Shown in pieces: positions 10,130 to 21,279 of a stretch of DNA of 64,000 bases. Under the pieces are notes generated by a model. It was not told the origin of the DNA, did no database searches, and worked only from the letters and a program-made list of their open reading frames with translations. The translations under genes and the position numbers were made by a program. Positions within the stretch are counted from its first letter, which is position 1. Each line of letters opens with the position of its first letter. Source of the stretch: Cephalotus follicularis (Eukaryota > Streptophyta > Magnoliopsida > Oxalidales > Cephalotaceae); contig BDDD01002898.1 of the NCBI GenBank assembly GCA_001972305.1, positions 1-64,000 on the forward strand. Reading direction: 5' to 3'.

Positions 10130-11866
10130 TGTTGGAACCTTATGGCGATTAAAATAAAATCTAGAGGCATGCATCCTAATACAAACCGTCATCATCTCAT
10201 GATCATAAACCATAAAGTTCATTCCCAGGATCATTTGAGCATATATGTACAGTTAAAATATAGATATAAACAAATTGAAAGGGAAAGCGGAATATACTCA
10301 CAAAATGAAACAGCTCCTTCTTTGATGATTACTGGTTCTAGCCTCCAAGTATAGCAGGCCTCCAAAGTATCCAAACCAAGCTTAAATCTCCAACACAAAT
10401 GCTTCTCAAGCTTTCAACTCTAGTTTCTGTTTACTGTGTTTTCTTTTGTTCTTGTAAGAACCAGAAGAAAATGTTGAGAGAGAGGAAATGGGAATGGCAC
10501 TTAAGAAAATGACGTGTTCTCTGTGTTTTTTATTACTAGATAAAAACACGTTAACAATTATGTCTCAATCTTCTATTTTAGTTAAATATCCCATTTAACA
10601 TAAATAGCCATTCTTTCCTTTTATAATTCTTTCTTTTCATAAAGAATACTTTCTTTCCTTAATCACATTAAGGATATTTAATCTCATTAAATATAATTAG
10701 AAAATATGTATTCTAATTATTTTTCTCTCCTAACAGTGTCGGAAATATCAGCCTGTATTGTGCGTGACCCTATGGGTTCACTATTACGCTAGCCGTAAGA
10801 TTAAATCGTGACACTCACAATTATCCAATTAAATATTTATTATCACATAAAAAATATTCTCGGTTTTTTCTGAATTAAAACTCTTTTAATTGTTTTCTTC
10901 CAAGATTAATTTATCAATTTAATATCGAGTATCCTACTGGTTGACATTGACATCTAGCAATGCATAACGACCCCCAGGTAATATGAATTATCGACGAACC
11001 ATGATTTACAGGTACATGCACGTATAGTCCTTCCATTGACAATGCTATGGTTAAATCTAGGGTACAGATTATGTCAGACCCCAATAATTTAATCTTTAGC
11101 CTCGTGACTATCTTTCGTCAGCCTAAATAATGTTAGAGGTGCAATTCTAATATTCAACCAATGATATCACACTCTTGAAATCGTGGCTAGCCTGGCCAAA
11201 TGCTTAATTGCTAACGAAAATCATCCTGAGCATAATCTTCTTTTACTAGAAGCAATGGATTCATTGTTGCCAGTTCACATGCCTCCATACATAAGCGTAC
11301 TATGTCCAACTAATGCATGTATACACTTCATTGAATATGTATTTAAGCACCATCAAAACACAACACCCTATGCACAAGACATCCAGTGAGGGCTCATGTC
11401 CAAGGACCACATGCACTTCTGTAAAACTAGAATTCTTCCTGACATGTAAGTAAAATTCCATATAGATATTCTATCAACAGTCACCTTTAATGAACTCATT
11501 AATAAATTAACGAGCACCCACGTAGTTGTCATAGCATCTACCATGCGAGTGGTGTGAGATCAGTCACCCTCTGCTTATCGATCTGACAGTACGTGATGGT
11601 CTATCTGGATTGATCATGCCCTGAGTGTCAATCCTATGATCAGGAAGATTCGAAATAAAGTATACTGAGATTCCAATTCTCACATCATGATCTCATCATG
11701 AACTTGGTTCTCTAACTTTATTCCAGGACATTCATTTATTAAATAAACATGTATTCAAATAATGAACTCATAGCCAATGATAAAATATAAACATCTTTAT
11801 TGAATTTATATATAAGATAGAGTAAATACAAGCTCGGCACTGGCTCGCAGGACTTTATCTCTAACA
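10130..11866 (-). repeat. 5' LTR of the copia element
   Basis: 1737 bp, TGTTGG...TCTAACA, matching 2219-3955. It is followed on the plus strand by the target duplication GGTTT and the resumed Tat element A. Confidence 0.95.
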
Positions 11867-12911
11867 GGTTTCATGCTCTGTATTACTGAGATCTTCTCTG
11901 GGTTGGCCTCTATTCCTCTGCTGGAGACCATAAACCCGAAAAACTTTCTAGAGGTGACTCCAAAATTGCATTCGGAAGGATTGCGGCGCATCCTTTATTT
12001 TCTCAACACCCCAAAGGTCTCTTCCAAGTCCTTGATGTGCGGACTCCTTGCTGGTGTTTTGACGAGCATGTCGTCAATGTAAACCTCCATATTTCTTCTG
12101 ATTTGAGGCTGAAATATCTTATTGACCAACCATTGGTAGGTCGCTCCAGCATTTTTTAAACCGAAGGGCATGACTTTATAACAATACATACCCTTATCTG
12201 TGATGAAGGCTATCTTGTTCTCATCTAGTCCATATATAGGAATTTGATTGTAACCAGAGTAAGCATCCAAGAAGCTCAACATCCTATAGCCGAAGGTCGC
12301 ATCCACTAGCTGATCAATTTTTGGGGGAGGAAAGTGATCTTTTGGGTAAGCGTTTTTGAGGTCTGTAAAATCTATACACATCTTCCACTTACCATTTGCC
12401 TTCTTGACTAGTACCGGGTTCGCCAGCCAGTCAAAGTACTGCACTTCCCTTATAAACCCCACTTGCAAAAGTTTATTCACCTCCGCTTCTATTGCTTGTT
12501 GCCTCTTAGGGGCGAAGTTTCTCTTCTTTTGCCTGGTAAGGGGCCGCATTGGATCCACAATGAGTTTGTGAATCATTATCTCTGGGTTGATACCCGGGAC
12601 CTCTTCTGCCGACCAGGCGAATACATCTCTATTATTCTTGAGGAACGTAATCAGTTCCTCTTTCTCCACCTCTCCCAGTTGGGAACCAACCTGGAAGACC
12701 TTCTCTGTAATGCCTTCTTCTAAAGGCACATGTACCACATCCTTTACTGGTTGTGGATGCTCGGGCTCTACCTCTCATCTGAGCTCCACATTTGCTATGG
12801 AAAGGGCTTTTCCCTTCCCCTTATCCTTTATAGCAGTCTGGTAACAGTGCCTTGCAACTTGTTGATCTCCTCTGACTTGTCCCACGCCAAACCTGGTTGG
12901 GAACTTTACGA
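11867..12911 (-). pseudogene. Tat element A reverse transcriptase and protease-RT linker
   Basis: The main open frame 12738-11995 contains the conserved lead-in (FQVGSQLGEVEKEELITFL, DVFAWSAEEVPG), the RT fingers and palm (MCIDFTDLKNAYPKDHFP, DAYSGYNQI, MPFGLKNAGATYQ) and an intact catalytic box VYIDDMLVKT near 12075. The frame then shifts, and the next part (FLGFMVSS-like, SRGIEANPEKIS) is at 11985-11885. The join with 2213-2214 across the copia element is exact. 12740-12911 matches the linker between protease and RT in E. Frame breaks make it a pseudogene. Confidence 0.92.
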
Positions 12912-12916
12912 GTATG

Positions 12917-15355
12917 TGTTGGGAACGCTCGGCCCGAGCGCAGCGGAAGACTTATTAACTTGGACTTTAGGGGTTAGGGTCGATTAACTTTAATTTCCCA
13001 TAAAAAGATTCATCCCCAAGCAATGGGATGCCCTAATCTATGTCCGAATCATCCCAATAAATGCCAAGGAACTCTAATCAACATCCAATTAAACCGAAAC
13101 AAAAAACCAAGCATCGGGCACAACGGGTCGATCATGCTAGGGTTGCCATAAACCCTAGAATTGGACACAAATAATGGCTTACAAGGAAGAACACACAAAA
13201 CCCTAGCCATAGTCCAATCAACCCACACCCACATCATCCCTAACCATAAGGGACAACAAACAAAGCAACACAACAACCATGCAGGTCCGGCTAGGGTACA
13301 CACACCCTAACCCCAAAACCCACTGCCATGCACCACAAAGGGGAGGAAGAAATTTATTCTTACTGGAGGTGAAGACTCCTTCCTTCAAGATAGCTCTTTC
13401 TACTCTTTATCCCCAATTGCTCCAAGAGCTCCAAGCTCCTCCACAAGCCACGGATGGGAGAATGCGAGGCTAAGTGTTTAACCTAGTCTAAATCACTCTA
13501 GGTGTAGATAAGATGCAGTGTACAAAGTATCTCAACCTATTATGACCTTTGAGTGGTGAAAGGAGGCTCAAAAATGGCTGTAAAATGAACCAGACGTTAT
13601 TGGCGTTGACGCGTAAGCGATAGCCGTCAACGCTTACGATTAAAGCAGGAAGAAGAGAGGCGTAGGGAAGTGAGAGAATGAAGAAAGTCTTAAGTGTGTC
13701 TTGCAAGCTTCTCTCAAGCTTTATATAGTGCTAACTTTCTCTCTCCTACTGTAGCGCGCATCAGCCTGTCATGGCGTCAACGCATAAGCAAGGCGTCAAC
13801 ATCATGCGTCTCACATTATGAAAAGGCGTCAACACCAGAGATAATATGAAATAGGCATCGAGTCCTTATTGTCAACACCTAAGCCCCATGGCGTCAACGC
13901 GCATACCTACTGGTTTTTAAATCGTCAACGCCATGCTCTCCATAGCGTTAACGCCCAGCGGTATTTCTAGTTTGGACGTCAACGTGTTGCCCTCATGGTG
14001 TCGACGCGCAAAGATACTGGTTTTTCCAGTGTTAACACAATCCCTTCGCGACAACACCTAGTAACTTTAACTAGAGATGGCGTCAACGCATGCTCTCCAT
14101 GGCGTCAACACCCAAAGACAAAATGGACATTCTCTTCTCATTTTCAAAAGCCTTCGCATGGAAATTTTTATCGTGGCATTGCATGGACCTAAATCCATCA
14201 AATGAAATACTCCCTAGCAAAGCAACATCTTCCCTGATGTTATCCTTTCACTAAATGATATGTATCCCACCATATATCAACCTGTTCAAAGTTTGGCAGG
14301 ACCCGAAAGCATGTCATTCTCCTGTATGATGTACCGACTATCAGAGCATCCTCGGTGTGAGTGCCAGTCACCCCCCGGATCCGTGTATTACCATGTCTAT
14401 CAATCATGGATCGAATAGCCATTCACTTTATCCAGTCATCGACATATGTGTCATGTTTTCCTCATCATACTTGGCTCCAATCACAGCCTAGGCTTTGGGT
14501 ATTGTTGTCATAGCTCTGAATCTATGATCGCACTGAGACTATCGGTAGACCTCCCACGGAACCTCTCGTTCCCAGTCCACCTATGCCTGATCAGGAATTT
14601 TAAGTCTACAATGTACATAGACAAATAGAGCCAGTCAACCTCAGCCCGGATGTGACGATCCCCTATTGCGTACTCGCCCATACATCTCAATGCAGCTCCC
14701 ACAAGACCCAAAGACAACCCTTTTGTCAGCACCTGGTTAGTGCTGGGGAAGGCACAAATCAAAGTCAAGTAGTTACCACACAATGTATGCCAGCCGTTCA
14801 GGTCGAAGGAGACAACGCAGGCTATAGACCTACTAGTCACCATAGACTATACACTACTGAGACCATACGAATCCTATTGACATTGGGTATTGACTATCCA
14901 AATAGGTTTCCTATTGGTGGGTCTGTTCAGTGTCACGCACTCTAGCATACACCTCACATTTAGATTTAAGGGTAAACCCAATTGGCTACGAGATAACCAA
15001 CCTCCACTGCTAACCTAGGAGCAAGCTTAACGCGACAAGTCTTCACGATTGATCAATGGCCCAAAGAAAGAGAACCTATGACTTGGAACATTTTTCACAG
15101 GGAATAAGGATCTCATTTTCATAGCCCTCTTGGAAAGAGATCCAACCATTTGGATGTGACAGGGCACTATATGACATACAGTTATTTACGTATAATTATT
15201 TTGTTCCTTTTGGTTGGTTGGGATGAGCCATATAGCCTTGCCATTATATAAAATATGCACATGCAACATAAAAAGAATTCATAATTGTATTAATCAAAAG
15301 TGTATATATACAAACGAGCCATATCGTGGCATACACGGACACCCCTAACCAAACA
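12917..15355 (-). mobile_element. 2.4-kb solo LTR, family with TGTTTGGTTAGG start
   Basis: The block interrupts element A between RT and protease. Read on the minus strand it starts TGTTTGGTTAGGGGTGTCC and ends TTCCCAACA. Flanking 5-mers are GTATG (12912-12916) and GTAGG (15356-15360), a target duplication with one change. A second, plus-strand copy begins at 46796. A TATATAA box lies at 13721-13727 on the minus strand. It lacks gag-pol, so it is best read as a solo LTR. The family affiliation (copia or gypsy) is unknown. Confidence 0.75.
13593..14110. repeat. GTCAAC palindrome array with 22/31-bp alternation
   Basis: Cores of the type GCGTCAACGC recur. From 13871 the starts are 13871, 13893, 13924, 13947, 13978, 14000, 14031, 14082 and 14104. 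The spacings are 22, 31, 23, 31, 22, 31, 51 and 22, close to whole turns of the helix. Every GTCAAC contains TTGAC on the other strand, the WRKY W-box core. Confidence 0.8.
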
Positions 15356-15360
15356 GTAGG

Positions 15361-15884
15361 TGCCTTGTTGACACTATTGCCTCCATCATGTTCAATCCTA
15401 GAGGTCCAATTATTGCATTGTATGGGCTTGGTATATCAACCACCAGGAAAGTCATCTGCACTTGGGTTTCGCAGGGGGTTATACCTGTAATGACGGACAA
15501 GTCGATGGATCCCAATGGATGAACCATCTCTCCCGCAAAGCCTACCAAAGGAGTCTTTACCGGCTTTAGTTGGTCCTCTGGAATTCTCAACTGATCAAAA
15601 GCCAGCTTGTAAAGGATGTATGCCGAGCTCCCACTATCGAGAAGGATTCTTTTCATGGTGAATAACTCCACCTGAAGAGTGACCACCACTGGATCATCAT
15701 GAGGGAGACGTACTCCCTCCAAGTCTGCCTCTGAGAAGGATATTACCTCCTCTTCTCCACCAATCTCCAACATTTTCCCATGCGTGTTTTGTTTCTGCAC
15801 GGAAAAGGTTTGTCTAGCATAGGCCTTTCTAGCCCGATTATGATCGCCGTCAGATGCGACCCCTCCAGAGATGGTGTGTATCAC
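15361..15884 (-). pseudogene. Tat element A protease
   Basis: The open frame begins MIHTISGGVAS, the conserved gag-protease junction also found in E. It contains the retropepsin active site RILLDSGSSAYIL about 80 residues in, then DQLKPVKTPLVGFAGE and PSPYNAIIG. The active-site DSG is intact. The reading is cut at 15355 by the solo LTR. Confidence 0.9.
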
Positions 15885-17505
15885 ACCTCTGGGTTGTTGT
15901 TCTGCTTCCTACTATGGAGCTTCTTCTCTGCGCTCCCTTCTTCCCTAGGGAGCATCTCTATCCACGTACTTCCTTGGATGACCTTTGCAAATCAAATCCT
16001 CTATCTGATTCTTCAAATGCCTACACTCCGCCATATCATGCCCATGATCACGGTGGTATGGGCAATATTTGTTTGAGTCCCTTTTGTCTGCTGGGGATCT
16101 CAATGGAGCTGGCTACTAGATTGGGACCCTATCCTTCTCCACCACCAGTATTCTGGTTCACGTCTCCAAGAGATGGGAAAAATTGTTGTAGTTGGGGATT
16201 GGTGATCCCCTTTTTGGTGACTCCTCCCTCTTGGAGAGCTTGTGCCTCAGGTCATACTTTGTTAGATCTGGCCCCCATTTTCTCTTCTACTTATTCCCTA
16301 GAGCACTTCTTAAGTTCTCCTCTTTCTCCTGATAATCAGACCAGGAGGTATTCTGCTTCCTAGCTGCCAACCCCTCCTCTGCGTTCACATATTTCTCTGC
16401 TCTTCTAAGGAGGTCTGTCATATCATGGTCTGGCTTCTTCATCAGTGAAAAGGTGAAAGCCGAGTTGTCTAGCTGTTCAAGGCTGCCAGAGCAAAGGAAG
16501 GCTCTAGGTTCTTTACCATCAGAGACTCCTTATTAAACCGAGTCAAGTAGTCTCTGAGGGATTTATTCTTCCCCTGCACCACGTTGATCAGATGATTTGA
16601 ATTCTTTCTCTAGGAGGTGTTGTTTAGGAATTTTGTGACGAACATCTTGCTGAATTGCTCAAAGTTCGACACTGACTTTGGGGGTAACGTGGAGTACCAC
16701 GTCTGAGCTGCTCCCTTCAAAGTTGCCGAAAATCCATGGTAGAGGACCGTATCCAAGGCTTGATGCACCAGCATAATCTTAGTGTAATACCTCACATGTT
16801 GTATGGGATCGAGGACCCATTATATTCTCTGAATGTGGGAAGTCTGAACCCTCTCGGCATGGGCTCCCTCAGTATCTCTGGAGCGAAGGGAGTGCAGTTT
16901 AGATTTCGTACCTCTGATAGGTACCCCTTCATTTGCTCAGCTCCTCTGAGCCTCCTCTTCTTCTCTGCAAACCTCTTATTCATGGTCTGCTCAATGTCTT
17001 CTAGGTTCCTAGACTTGCTAGAGACCTGAGATGGTCCTGGTCTGACCGAGTATTCTGACCTGCTCCTCAACCGTGACTCAGTCCTACGAGAAGCGTAGGA
17101 ACGTGCAAGAGGCTCCTCTGCATTTGCTGAGTAGTCTGAGTAGTCCTCCTCTATTGGATCTTGCTCGGGTAGGTCTTGCTGGGGATCATAATTATAGTCC
17201 CTAGTGTTGGAGGACTCTACTCGCAGAGATGTATCAATCTCTTACCACCTTGGAGGGTGCGTGGCCCTCCTTTGAGGGTTCTGCCTAGCCTCTTAAGGCT
17301 GTTGTAGTTCTGGGGCTGGTCGGCTTGGTCCAACCTGATCATGGGGGGCTGGTTGGCTTGGTCCAGCCTGATTCTGGCTGGCCAAGTTGTTTGTTAGAAA
17401 GGTTGTGAGCCTCCCCATCTCTTGGAGAAGCTGGCTAAAATGCTCTCCAGTGAGAGGAGCTTGACCGGGAGCGGCCGTAGGGTTGGTGGTTCTTCTTGGA
17501 GGCAT
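15885..17505 (-). pseudogene. Tat element A gag, frame-broken
   Basis: The start is at 17505 (MPPRRTTNP), the same MPPR start as in E. A proline-rich N-part follows, then the gag core in two frames: 17070-16792 (SRNLEDIEQTMNKRF) and 16795-16610 (VLYHGFSATLKGAAQTWY). The zinc knuckle CPYHRDHGHDMAEC lies near 16050-16010. Downstream reads GHPRKYVDRDAP in frame with the protease. Stops and shifts occur throughout. Confidence 0.88.
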
Positions 17506-17537
17506 TGTTGAATTAATTGAAACAACTCACATTTCTT

Positions 17538-17555
17538 CCCACAGATGGCGCCAAC
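17538..17555 (-). other. primer-binding site of element A
   Basis: On the minus strand GTTGGCGCCATCTGTGGG directly follows the LTR. TGGCGCC is the usual Tat/Athila-type primer motif, compatible with the 3' end of tRNA-Asp in its first bases. The exact primer tRNA is not certain. Confidence 0.65.
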
Positions 17556-18027
17556 TATTGATGCGTAAATCAACTTCGCAACAATCCTCCACGTGTGAAG
17601 GTTTAATTTGTTCGGGAAAAGCGTTGGATGCTCCGGAGAAGATATTGGATTTGTGTTCTTTAGTCTTCCATGCACAAACAGAAAGCAATCTATCAAAAGT
17701 CCATATGGTTTTCCTCTTGGGGACACTCCGATGCTTAAGTTAGTTAATTGTAGAGAAAACAGTATGAGTATATGGCAAATTGCTCGGCCCTCCCTCAGTC
17801 TTTTTTGGGAGTATTTATAGCCTTACCTGGCTATAACGTCTCTAAATGCTAGTATTGTGGAGGTTACTGATCCCTTGGAAATGGCCAGGATTCTAGGCCA
17901 TTTCTTCATTATGGGATGGAGGCATTTTCTCCCCAATTATGACCACTAACTGGGGTGTTTTGCCCGTATTGTGGGTTTCAAGGACACGTGTCAGTGTCTT
18001 AATAATGCATGAATTTTTCTCATATCA
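17556..18027 (-). repeat. 5' LTR of Tat element A
   Basis: 472 bp. On the minus strand it starts TGATATGAGAAAAATTC, nearly the same start as E's LTRs (TGATATGGGAAAAATCTG), and ends GCATCAATA next to the primer site. A TATAAATA box lies at 17812-17819 on the minus strand. It is much shorter than E's 1020-bp LTR, so A and E are different families of one lineage. Confidence 0.88.
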
Positions 18028-18892
18028 AATAGCATTATTTGTAATAACATTTTATGTGTTTTAAGATAAATAAGTAAAAAAGATAATTTATCCCAAAGAA
18101 CCTTTAGCTAATTAACATCTAATGGAGATTATTGTTACAAGTGACACCAGCACGAAGATTATCGACTATAGGTGACAGCACGACAGTACACATTATGAGC
18201 TAAGTTAGGTAATAAATTTATATATATATACACATATATGAGAAGATAAGATGATTCTTTAAATTTTGTCATTTGACACGTGATAATGAACAATTTACAA
18301 AAACAACTGAAATAGTATGAATTGTTAGAGCTGTTTTCAAGTTCCAATTCACTTAAATTGTGGATGCTGACCAACAATATGTTTGTTTCTTTGGAAGAAG
18401 AACAATTTAGAAATCAACTCTTCACTTCAATACCCAAGTTAATAACCGTTTCCATTTTTAGATATCGGGCATAGGGTTTTCAAGCAACTTTTTGAGACAC
18501 ATTGTACAATTTAAGTAACGATATATAGTTCTAGACGACTCACAGAAGCCTAACATCGAAAACTAACAATGACAAAAGAAACGGTCGATTGGAGCAAAAC
18601 TTCTGTAATATGTTTTTGTAGAGAAGAAGTGGCTATATGATATTTGTTAATAGTGTCAGTTCGTGGTGTTCAAATGTTTATGTCATGTCAATTTATAGTT
18701 ACATTATTACAAATGTCAATTCTAATATTATTTGTTCAATAATAGTGTCAAAAATGGAAATATTGACTCAATGTGTTTATTTATACATGCTGAGCATAAA
18801 ACTCATCTAATAAATAGATTAAATCAAATAAAAGTCAGATTAACACATTTAATTGATTCATTAAAACTTATTCAACATAAAAATTTCAATCG

Positions 18893-18895
<3 letters not shown>

Positions 18896-18950
<55 letters not shown>
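18896..18950. repeat. (AT)n microsatellite
   Basis: About 27 uninterrupted AT units. Confidence 0.97.
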
Positions 18951-18952
<2 letters not shown>

Positions 18953-19095
18953 CATAAATTACTTAAATATTATATTAATCTATATATAAAATGGATTGGT
19001 AAAGTTAAAAAGTAAGGTTTTATTTGTTGTAAGGGTTTTGTTAACAAGTGTCTTTAGGATATTTGTTCGGGATATATATTTATGGCCAAATGACA

Positions 19096-19238
19096 CTAGA
19101 AGTCCCTCAACTATAAGGGTTTGTGAGCATTGTCTACATGGAAAACAAAATCGAGTGAGTTTTCAGTCCACTGGTGCGAAGGTGAAAGGAATTATGGATT
19201 TGATTCATAGTAATGTGTTTTGGTCTGCTTTGATTTAA
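19096..19238 (+). pseudogene. copia integrase zinc-region remnant
   Basis: A short reading (VCEHCLHGKQNRVSF, then KGIMDLIHSNVF) matches the end of a Ty1/copia GAG-pre-integrase domain and the first integrase strand. The first catalytic Asp position reads Asn. The rest of that element is not recognisable. Confidence 0.7.
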
Positions 19239-19257
19239 TAAAAAAATCATGGTATTA

Positions 19258-19850
19258 TGTAACAACCATGTTCTATAATGGAACGGAAGGTCACACGCTC
19301 AGCATAACAAACCTCAAACTAATAAACGAATTAATATTTATTAATGATTATCCAATTTCCAAACCTAAATAATATATTTCAAATATAGTCACAAGTCACA
19401 ACGGCTCCAAACTGAAATTCAAACATAAATAAAACTTCGTCTGAAAACTAATAATAATAAAAACCTCTAACACATAAATAAACTAGTTTCCAAGCACATC
19501 TTTAAGTAAAAGCTTTAAACCGATATCAAAATAATCAAAGTATGTATCGAGTCACATAAGTGATAACATACTACTGCCAAATACATAAATACAAGGTACT
19601 GTCGGTATTCACATGTATATAAAAAATAGAATGGCGTGTAGGGCACAAACATAATCATCCCAAAACATATAAAACTTACATTATATGGCTGACCCATACG
19701 CCTCATGAAAATAAAAATCACGTTCACGTGATAACAAAATGGCGAACTCCTACAAAGGAGAACTGAAGGAAATGCAACGGGCTAGTCACACCACCACAGT
19801 TAGTGTCATGTCTCCGTGCTAAAAGAAAATGCCTATGACACCCCTGTTTT
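19258..19850. repeat. degenerate LTR fragment
   Basis: It starts TGTAACAACC. Its distal part (CACCACAGTTAGTGTCATGTCTCCGTGCT) lines up in order with the LTR at 35614-38285 (CACCGCTACGGAAGTGTCACGTCCTCGTGCC). There are no clear ends on the right. Confidence 0.4.
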
Positions 19851-20214
19851 ATGGTGTGTTTTTGAAGAGAACCGGGTATTAGAATTAGTGTTTAAGTACA
19901 AAATAAGTAAAACAATGATGATTGTTGAGAGAGGTTAAGGAAAAAAGAGAAGTATTTTCTTATGGGTTTTGTAGAGTTTGGAACAAAGATCACAAGTGTG
20001 GTGTTTCTGTGCCTTGGCTCCATTGGAAGTTCTTCTCCTTGTAATCGAAAAGGCCTTCATTTAGAGAGATTTATCCTTATTTCAGTTACAAGAAAATTAT
20101 CCAAAAAAGGAATACGATCCATATCAGGATTAGCAACCAGGATCCTATTCATTTACGAAAGTAGAATCCTAGATATTCTGAAACACTTATCAACACTTAA
20201 TTCGTGATCAAACT

Positions 20215-21234
20215 TGATATGGGAAAAATCTGTTTATATTAAGAAGGACACATGTCCACCTCGGATAAAACCACGTGTCCAGAGGTCTCTTTTTTGAAGC
20301 CCACACGAATACGGATCAGATGAGGCTTAGTAAGGCGACTCACAGTAGCAATCTAGCAAACCCTCACCAAACACCTGGGCCGAGGAGAGGTAGCTTAACC
20401 AAGGGCGCACCACAGGACGACTGAGCTGAGGACCACCTCTGCCCAGGAGCTTACTTAGAGTACACACCAGAGGACCTCCTTCAGGGTACCACTGCCGAGG
20501 ACGTCCTATACCCGGAGTGTTTATCGGACACATAGCAGAGGACGTGCCCCCACTGCACAGATGCCGAGGACCTTCTCCTCAACAGTATCCACAAAGACCT
20601 CATCCTCGGACGTATGGTAGAGGACCCGGCATCCTAAACGTGCACCATTGAGGAAGCACCAGAAGATGAAGACCCAGGAGCGAAAGGGGAAACATGAGGC
20701 CCGTCACCTCGGCCATGGTTCACTTCCTCAGCAGCCCCGTGGCAGAGGACCCCCATTTCGTTTATGGGATAAGGGCATGAAATCTGCCTGATTTCCTGGG
20801 ATTTGCCTTCATCCAAATAAGGAAGTAGTGATATAACGAACTACCAGTAAGGGAAGTGGCGAGATATTTGGCAGAGATCAAGGCAAATGACCGAGATCCT
20901 CGACATTTTCTTAGGGGACAGTTATGACCTCCTCATTTCACGCTCAAACCGTTACAACCCAGCACTATAAATACTATTTCAATAGTCTGAACAAAGGTCA
21001 GCCATTTTTACTCTCAAAAGAACCTTGTTTTCACTGTGCAAAGGCCTAACTTGAGCGTCGGAGTGTCCCCGGGAGAACAACCTCCTGGACCTTCAACGTG
21101 TTTGTTCCTCTGTGCAGGGAAAGCATTAACAGCCATCTACTACCTTCTCCTCGGAGCATAGAACCAGCGTTTCCTTAAACAAATCAAGCCCTTACACATG
21201 GGGTACTATTGAGGGAAGGATTTTTGCATCAACA
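20215..21234 (+). repeat. 5' LTR of Tat element E
   Basis: TGATATGGG...GCATCAACA, 1020 bp. A TATAAATA box is at 20966-20973. It is rich in CCGAGGA-type repeats (GCCGAGGAC recurs many times). No coding content. Confidence 0.95.
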
Positions 21235-21252
21235 GTTGGCGGTGTCTGTGGG
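21235..21252 (+). other. primer-binding site of element E
   Basis: GTTGGCGGTGTCTGTGGG directly follows the LTR. It equals the site in A (GTTGGCGCC...) with a C-to-G change at the eighth base. Confidence 0.7.
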
Positions 21253-21279
21253 AAACGCAGCAAAAAGTCATTGTTAATC

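Larger units (their letters stand above)
2219..11866 (-). mobile_element. complete Ty1/copia retrotransposon nested in element A
   Basis: Two LTRs of identical length (1737 bp) flank a minus-strand gag-pol order of gag, protease, integrase, RT and RNase H, the integrase-before-RT order that defines Ty1/copia. Ends are TG...TCTAACA. A perfect 5-bp target duplication, GGTTT, sits at 2214-2218 and 11867-11871. The initiator-Met primer site and a purine tract adjoin the LTRs. Long LTRs, a 1.7-kb leader and the gag type suggest the Tork/Angela/TAR group, but that assignment is inference. The first 190 bp of the LTRs differ by about 8% by eye, so this is an old insertion. Total 9648 bp, including the Cassandra-like LTR. 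Confidence 0.95.
316..18027 (-). mobile_element. Tat-lineage Ty3/gypsy retrotransposon A, interrupted and truncated
   Basis: A minus-strand element whose parts read, from right to left, 5' LTR (17556-18027), primer site, gag, protease, reverse transcriptase, RNase H, second (archaeal-type) RNase H and integrase. The second RNase H is the hallmark of the Tat lineage (Retand/Ogre relatives). The element is split by the copia element at 2219-11866 and by the solo LTR at 12917-15355, and cut at 315. Rejoining the flanks across each insertion restores homology with element E at 20215-32124, which proves the pieces are one element. Its 3' part and 3' LTR lie outside the window. Confidence 0.9.
18028..20209. 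other. old AT-rich intergenic DNA with retroelement scraps
   Basis: There is no intact gene. It holds an (AT)n run, a copia integrase remnant and an LTR fragment (separate entries). 19860-20209 and the continuation after E at 32130 (CTATAAAATAGGCC) look like the promoter part of yet another LTR into which E inserted, but I could not find its ends. Confidence 0.5.

Noticed and set aside
19962..20207. 81-codon plus-strand frame
   Set aside because: No recognisable domain, and the DNA looks like LTR promoter sequence split by element E.
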